This document shows positions 58,243 to 64,000 of a DNA stretch of 64,000 nt, piece after piece (position 1 is the stretch's first letter; each line of letters starts with the position of its first letter). The notes below the pieces were generated by a model that worked only from the letters and a program-made list of their open reading frames with translations, had not been told where the DNA came from and made no database searches. This DNA is from Haliotis asinina (lineage: Eukaryota; Mollusca; Gastropoda; Lepetellida; Haliotidae), in assembly GCF_037392515.1 (NCBI RefSeq), contig NC_090281.1:48212645-48276644 (forward strand). Direction: 5' to 3'. The position numbers and the translations under genes were made by a program.

Positions 58243-59022
58243 TTACAACACAAATCTGCCTGAGAGTACAATGAAAGAATGGATAGATTCTAATAGTTTG
58301 TGATTATCGTTAGCAGATCCACTAGAGTGGCCGTATAGTATTGATTTGATATCACATCCTTTGATATAGAAGTGCATTTTGTGTCTTATGTCAGAGTAAT
58401 TTATGCACGAAAGAAAATAGTGAATTGGATCTTCGTAAGAGTAGCCACAAGAACAAGACGGATTTGAAGATAAAAATCGTTCATATTTGTGTGCGTTTAA
58501 ATCACTGCAACCGAGCCTGAGCCGCGAATGAATAATCTGACAGAATCTTGATCCTGAGTTTAAATTAAAGTAGGTTTGATTATTATATGACACACTAATT
58601 TTTTTCTTAAAACTACCCAGAGTAGCCGATTCTCTATGATCAGTAGACAAAGAATTCCACAATCTTACAGTATCTGGGAGAAATGACTTAGCATAAATTG
58701 TACTTTTGCTATCGATAGTTTGGAGCTTCAAACGATGTCGAAAACTGTAGTTTGCTGTGCCAGATACATTAGGAGGGACGAGATTGCTCAAATATTTTGG
58801 AGTGAAATTATTAACCATCTTATAGAAAAATGTTAGTTTTTGGATGTGTCTACGAGTACATAGTGGTTGGAAATTTGTCTCATCATAAATTTTCTTATGC
58901 CTCGTACCGCGAACAGCACCGCAAATAGTTCTGAGTGCATCAAGATTAAGTTTTTCAAGTGTTAATGCTTGCTGTTTGGTACAGTTGTCCCAGATGTGAC
59001 AACAGTAGTCGAAAATAGGCAA
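58243..59022 (-). pseudogene. Retrotransposon protein C-terminal part
   Basis: Starts in the block 'PIFDYCCHIWDNC' and contains 'FLPDTVRLWNSLSTDHRE' and 'RLRLGCSDLNAHKYERFL', ending with a Cys-rich zinc-finger-like segment. 259 codons without a stop. A one-base deletion near 59030 separates it from the preceding frame. Confidence 0.85.
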
Positions 59023-59136
59023 AATAAATGTATGTACATTGTTTGCAACGTATTCCGTGAAAGACGATATTTTAAACCTCTAAGACAGTTTACCATGGGT
59101 GCGACCTTTTTAGCGATGCAGTTAACATGGTCTGTC

Positions 59137-59430
59137 CAGGAGCAGTCAGACCCGTGAAGGTCCCGGGCTAGAATAGGCCTTCAGCAACCCATGCTTGCCA
59201 TAAAAGGTGACTATGCTTGTCGTAAGAGGCGACTAACGGGATCGGGTGGTCAGACTAGCTGACTTGGTTGACATATGTCATCGGTTCCCCATTGCGCAGA
59301 TCGATGCTCATGTTATTGATCACTGGATTGTCTGGTCCAGACTCGATTATTTACAGACCGTCGCCATATAGCTGGAATATTGCTAAGTGCGACGTAAAAC
59401 TAAACTCACTCACTCACTCAGGAGCAGTCA
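59137..59430 (+). mobile_element. SINE-A, full length, with 12-bp target-site duplication, inside the retrotransposon
   Basis: Element 59149-59418 flanked by caggagcagtca at 59137-59148 and 59419-59430. 5' head 'gacccgtgaaggtcccgggc', 3' tail 'ctcactcactcactca'. Removing it rejoins the retrotransposon frame, proving the insertion came later. The cleanest SINE-A in the window, 270 bp. Confidence 0.93.
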
Positions 59431-60101
59431 TGCTGTAAAGTAAGTCCCAAATGTTTATGGCTATTAACACCATTAATGTTATAACCCTTCATTGTTAAAT
59501 TTAGTTTTGGGCTTGGCCGCACTTTACGAGAGAATTGTATAGAATCTGTTTTATTGGGATTAAATGTAACTTGCCATTTGTCGGCCCAATCAGAAATTTT
59601 ACGAAGATCATTATTAAGACACAGAGCAGTTTCGGCAGGATCGTCTATTATAGCATCAAGTGATGTGTCATCTGCGAAGAGACGGATATTGCTGTTAATT
59701 CCTTCAACAATGTCGTTGACATAAACTATAAACAGCAGGGGTCCTAGGACAGAGCCTTGTGGAACGCCGGCTGAGAGTGATCTTTGGTCAGACGTATAAC
59801 CAGTTATAACAACTCTTTGAACTCTGTTGTCTAGATAACTCTCAAACCATTTCAACAAATTACCCCCGATACCATAACGTCTTAGCTTGTGTATAATACC
59901 TTTATGCCAGACCTTGTCAAAAGCCTTACTCACGTCACAAAATACAGCCCTAATTTCCTTATCTCTATCGACTGCACTCGCTATAAAGTCATACAGGTAC
60001 GCTAGTTGATTTACTGTTGAATCACCTGGCACGAAACCGGATTGTAAGTATTTAATTATCCCTAAAATGATTGAATACGTGTTTGAAAATGCATCGTTCA
60101 A
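59431..60101 (-). pseudogene. Reverse transcriptase core (motifs A, B, C)
   Basis: Contains the three palm motifs with catalytic Asp residues (FCDVSKAF and FADD) and the thumb block HKHLGLTLQHD. The frame is cut by the SINE-A at 59149-59418; beyond it the frame resumes as 'WTDHVNCIAKKVAPMVNCLR'. Confidence 0.9.
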
Positions 60102-60606
60102 AAGTCTTTGCTACACAGCTTGTTAGTGCGACTGGTCGATAGTTACAGCATTCATTTATACTGCCTTTTTTGTGAATAGGAACAACTAATGCCTCCTTCC
60201 AAATATCGGGAAACACTTTGTTCTTTAATGATATATTAAAAACTTCAGATAAGGGAACTGCTAATTCTCTTGCATTCATTTTCAGGAATTTGTTGCCAAT
60301 ACCATCTGGGCCTGTTGCTTTAGTGGTGTCAATAGAGAAGAGAATATCGTAGATTTCTTGCGAACTAAGTGTTAGGTCACATAATGGATTATCTACCGCT
60401 GAGTGAATTTCGGGAATATCCCTGTTTGGAGCATCTACTCTTGCCTGATCTGCAAAGAAATCATTCATAATGTTTGCTGTTTCAGCACTGTCATCGTATA
60501 GTTTGTCGTTGTGGATTATCGAAGGAAAAGTGTTAATATTGGTGATATGTTTACTTTTTACATAATTCTTAATATGATTTAAATACAGTAACTGCAAGAG
60601 TTTCAA
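60052..60606 (-). pseudogene. Reverse transcriptase fragment, N-terminal (blocks 0-2)
   Basis: Carries the TKATGPDGIGNKFLK and IWKEALVVPIHKKG blocks followed by NYRPVALTSCVAKTFE. The frame runs into a stop after FNHFRDN, where one extra base puts the rest (KYLQSGFVPGDS) into the next frame. Confidence 0.85.
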
Positions 60607-60644
60607 TGCATTAAACCATTCAACAAGTAAAACTTCAGGTTCTT

Positions 60645-61730
60645 CTACAATAACCTCGACATGAATTTATCTTCACTGTGCTGACAATACATTTAGAATT
60701 GTATTTTTTAGGTTGGAAACAGGACAGAATAAGGACGCTAAGGCAGCTCTCCCTGTTATTCCGCACGCTGAGTTTCAAGGTATTGCAGTTCTGCTTAATG
60801 CTCTGTCCTATATGCATCAGTGCACAACAATAAATGAGCACAACCCACTGTCATATAAATAAGAATGCTCATTTCTTGAGCTCCAAACAGTAAAATTATG
60901 TAACAAACTGTGATGTTCATGGGCGATTTTGTTCAACCGTTTGAATCGGGTGCATGTGTTTGGTGACGACTTCTTGCTATAATTCTGTAATCACTCTATA
61001 ATATACGTCAGTTTTATTGAAACATAAAGTTTCTGTCAGGGTACTGTATTTTGTTTGCTGCAGTGGCTATGACAAGATGTTTGCAGACAAAAAAGGAAAC
61101 CGCCTCAAGAAAGAAAAACAACCAAAACAAACACAATGATGTCACGAGAAGACGTTCCAGAAAAACTACAGTAAGTAAACATGAAAACCAATTTAAGTAG
61201 CTTTCGGGAATCAAGAATTAGATGACATTTTTTTAAGAGGAAATTGTCTGCTTCATATGCTGATACGCCGATGGCTCATAAGGTGGGGCCCATAGTGTGT
61301 TCAGAAAGATGATGTGTTTGATGGGCATTTTAGAAGTATGGCGAGTCACAAGAAAGAAAGATTCTTTATGGATAACAACTTTTTGTACTGTATATGATGC
61401 GTCGTTTCACTATGGATTGATATACCGTTGTCAAACAAAATCATATACACTATGTTGTTATCCATAAAGAATGTATGTAGAGATGTTGGGTTTTGTAAAC
61501 CCATCTCTGAATTTGCGTTCGATCCAATAAAAAATCATCTCAGTAGAGATGGTGAACGACTGGAAACTATAATTCGTCCAAGTACAAAGCAGGACTTGAA
61601 ACTGACAAGCGTTTGCACTAGTCTCCGTGAGATCCAGTCATCCGAGAAAAACGGATGTAGTTTCTTTGCAACCCATAGACACAACTGTTGAAACAACTTC
61701 TTCCCCCAGCGCTGGGGGAAATTTAGTGAA
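60645..61730. other. Gene-free stretch with one weak exon-like segment
   Basis: 61064-61170 is bounded by a good acceptor (TTTTGTTTGCTGCAG|TGG) and a good donor (ACTACA|GTAAGT) on the + strand and is open in one frame (MTRCLQTKKETASRKKNNQN). Another frame reads 'YDKMFADKKGNRLKKEKQ' and then stops. Nothing is recognised and no partner exons were found. Confidence 0.25.
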
Positions 61731-61734
61731 TCGC

Positions 61735-62160
61735 TTTAACTCCGAATTCGTGGGTTTTTTCCATCGCGTTTTTTTTTCTTTATAGGTTGAATTGGCATTT
61801 CTTATGATTTGTTTCGGTAACTGCATACCAAAAGGTATCAGAATCTGCAAAGTTGTGTTGTCCTTTTCCATGTGACCTTTTAGAAAGTTTCGTTCCATGA
61901 GATAACCTATCAAAATAATGCAACATATCAATAATGCCCTATGTTCCAGGGTGGGCAGTTCTCTCTTGATGTTTCTTTTTCTTTGGGAGCAGTGTCTGGC
62001 CAGCACTGTGTTGCACCATGTTCAGTTTATTAATTTGCGTCTCCAGTCCAACATGAAATTTATCATCTCGAAAACGTTGGGATGGGCTTTTCCAACAAGT
62101 TACTTCAACCTCCCATGCCAACCTCCAACCTGTTATTTGTCCAGGGCACATTCCTGAAGG
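61735..62160 (-). repeat. Decayed coding-like repeat related to 4015-4310
   Basis: The - strand carries 'EVTCWKSPSQRFRDDKFHVG', 'NTTLQILIPFGMQLPKQ' and 'NSELKRFTKFPPALGEEVV' in frames separated by shifts. The middle and last blocks have counterparts at 4015-4310. It is probably a transposon gene or a pseudogene of a multi-copy gene. Not identified. Confidence 0.4.
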
Positions 62161-62169
62161 TTATTGTTT

Positions 62170-63765
62170 AGTTATGTTAAATATAGCAGCATGTGTTAAC
62201 CGCAACTAGCCCGTGTACAACAGGTGTAGTCCCACGAAGCCTAAAATTATTCAGTTGGCTTATGGGACTTCATGCCTCAATGATTTTATGGGATTATGGT
62301 GGATTGTTGCTTGGCTGACCACAGAAAGGAAGAATCAACAGAAACAACAAAAATCAAATATGATTGTGAAATATTTCAAAAGGTGACCTATCCCATCTGT
62401 ATCACTGGTACTATTGGTAATAGTTGGATCGACCACATGATTCATAGCAACATATACTGTCATGTGTTATGTTATCACAACACAATCTCTATCATTTAGC
62501 ATATTATCAGAGGTAACAAGGTGATATTGTTTATGGTTATTGTTATTCACTGTTCTCAAACACGAAATAAGTGGGATACTGAGTCGGAATTCTTTTCTAA
62601 ACAGCTTGCGCATAGTGAAAGACACACTCATGCATCTTCACTCCACCGAACACTGTAGTAAGAGCATCAGCATCCTACCCCTAACAGAGTAACCCCTGTC
62701 CACTGAACAGTGGTCTGTCCCACTCTTATTTCACGCCCTAATTACCTCATTAATTATGTCGAGGGGTCAAACTGTAATTAGCCTTTGGTATTTATTAGGT
62801 GTGAATTTGAGGCCTTGCAGACCGTTTTACCATCACCCACCAGTTATCTCCCCTTGTGGATCTTTACAAATTGTAAATGTCTTGTAAACATCATCTTTCC
62901 AAAATTGTAAATGTCTTGTAAACATCATCTTTACAAAAGATTTACAAGCTTGTAAAGGTGAACTTTTTTTCCAGTGTTAGCAATGAGGAAAAAAGTCTTT
63001 TCGCAATGTCAGAGCTACCAGTTTGGAGCTGACAGGGACTCTCCTTTATGTGCCAGGATTAAAAAAAGCAATTACTGGCTTATCCAAGGGAGACTACTCT
63101 GTACAGTGAATTGTTGCACCTTACACCACTAAAGAACTCAAGCCTAACTTGACAAGTAACGGAAATAAGAGTAGACCTGTTGCGATTCATCCATGTATTC
63201 CCTGAACTGGAACATATCCCTTCTTAAATTCGTTTTTTTATTTGCGATGATTGAAACTGAATTGCTATTGATAAATTTACTACAACATTTTACTTGAATT
63301 CAGGTGTTACTGGTCAAATCAAAATATGCAGTGGAATATCCAAACCTGGTAGATAACATTCAACACCTGTTGTGCATTTAATTTGACAATTATGTGCCCA
63401 CTGCAGCAGGTTATTGTCTGGACAAAGTAACACTGTCAGATTGGTCAAAATATTTCAAAGAATTTATTTCATTTTTTGTTAAACTGAAAAAAAATGTATA
63501 ATACACAAACTGAGGACTTGTTACTGTATTCGTTAAAATATAATAAACATCACTGGGAATTCACTGTGCATATGTAGCAGCTCAAGCGTAAAGCTTACTC
63601 ATGCAGATTAAACAATATTTGATGTGATGTTCCTGAACTGGTATATCATGGATACACTGTTGTCATGCTAAGGATCACTGTCAGGGAAGATCTGATACTG
63701 ATGCACCTGATCCTCACCAAACCAAGGGAAACAACTCATGTAAAGAGCATCACCTTGGCCACCTG
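62170..63765. other. Gene-free stretch with a short repeat cluster
   Basis: Nothing recognised apart from the tttacaa/tgtaaatg cluster at 62865-62965. Confidence 0.3.
62865..62965. repeat. Direct repeat and palindrome of TTGTAAATG
   Basis: 'attgtaaatgtcttgtaaac' with atcatcttt occurs twice (about 62872-62901 and 62907-62935), then 'tttacaaaagatttacaagc' and ttgtaaaggtg. The same words make up the cluster at 55140-55245. Confidence 0.65.
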
Positions 63766-63766
63766 T

Positions 63767-63935
63767 CATGAGTGAGTGAGTTTAGCTTTAGTCTGCTTTT
63801 GGCAATATTCGAGCAATATCAAAGTAGGGGACACCACAAATAGTCTTCACACATTGTGGCCATATGGGGAATCAAACACGGGTCATCGGCGAGATGGCCA
63901 AAAGTTTTAAGTATGAGGCTACTTCACTGCCCCAC
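63767..63935 (-). mobile_element. SINE-B copy
   Basis: Reverse orientation: 'gagtgagtgagtttagcttt', 'gcttttggcaatattcgagc', 'tcacacattgtggccatatg', B box as 'ggggaatcaaacacgggtca', A box as 'aagtatgaggctacttca'. Confidence 0.78.
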
Positions 63936-64000
63936 CTGCTATTAAACCACACACATAAAGCATCAATGTACATTTTTTCAGACAATACAAGACAAAGGTC

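Larger units (their letters stand above)
58243..60640 (-). mobile_element. Non-LTR retrotransposon, 5'-truncated, reverse transcriptase region
   Basis: Reading on the - strand: N-terminal RT part 60606-60052 (TGPDGIGNKFLK, EALVVPIHKKG, NYRPVALTS), core 60101-59418 (SGFVPGDSTVNQL, FCDVSKAFDKVWH motif A, GVPQGSVLGPLLF motif B, LFADDTSL motif C), then the C-terminal part 59022-58243 ending in a Cys/His block (SNPSCSCGY, HYFLSC). It resembles the CR1/Jockey group; the clade was not settled. The endonuclease domain is missing, as in a 5'-truncated insertion. It is inactivated by a one-base frameshift near 60060, another near 59030, and a SINE-A inserted between core and C terminus. Otherwise the frames are long and clean, so this is a fairly young copy. 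The catalytic FADD is intact. Confidence 0.9.

Overview
This is a stretch of nuclear genome from an animal, most likely a gastropod mollusc and plausibly an abalone (Haliotis). The evidence is intron-split genes with GT-AG junctions, very low gene density, whey-acidic-protein (WAP) genes that resemble the nacre protein perlwapin, and many copies of short retroposons ending in (ACTC)n that I associate with abalone sequences. The genus is an inference and was not tested by a search.

Only two genes can be built end to end. Gene A (+ strand, exons 1500-1538, 12026-12110, 13025-13210, 13847-14085; 182 aa) and gene B (- strand, exons 27292-27330, 22729-22813, 21688-21873, 19052-19272; 176 aa) are paralogs lying tail to tail. 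They share four exons with the same phases (0/1/1), a matching TATA box and an N-terminal secretion-type peptide. Each has a short five-cysteine motif and two eight-cysteine WAP domains. They are predicted secreted protease-inhibitor-like or shell-matrix-like proteins. A 145-bp tract of exon 3 is identical between them while the surrounding exon sequence has diverged, which suggests gene conversion.

The rest is repeats. (1) Two SINE families: SINE-A, about 260 bp, and SINE-B, with a tRNA-like head. They share the same 3' tail. A third SINE-like copy of another type is near 40.1-40.4 kb. (2) Decayed non-LTR retrotransposons near 16 kb, 24 kb, 28-29 kb, 32 kb and 33-35 kb, and a better-preserved one at 58.2-60.6 kb (- strand) split by a SINE-A with a target-site duplication. 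(3) Tandem arrays: a 210-bp higher-order repeat inside intron 3 of gene B (19.8-21.6 kb), a 33-bp minisatellite (30.4-30.9 kb), and two arrays of one 51-bp minisatellite (41.75-43.0 and 52.4-55.1 kb). (4) A 1.8-kb unit repeated about three times at 44.0-49.2 kb that carries exon-like blocks, and a 431-bp tandem duplication at 50.6-51.4 kb. (5) Inverted-repeat (MITE-like) elements at 5.8, 6.3-6.9, 39.2 and 43.05-43.44 kb.

Region by region: 1-14.6 kb gene A with a repeat-rich 10.5-kb first intron; 14.6-19 kb SINEs and retroelement debris; 19-27.4 kb gene B; 27.5-41.7 kb retroelement debris and SINEs; 41.7-55.1 kb minisatellites flanking local duplications; 55-64 kb mostly unrecognised sequence with one non-LTR element. 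No ribosomal RNA, functional tRNA gene, CRISPR array or prokaryotic-style operon was seen.
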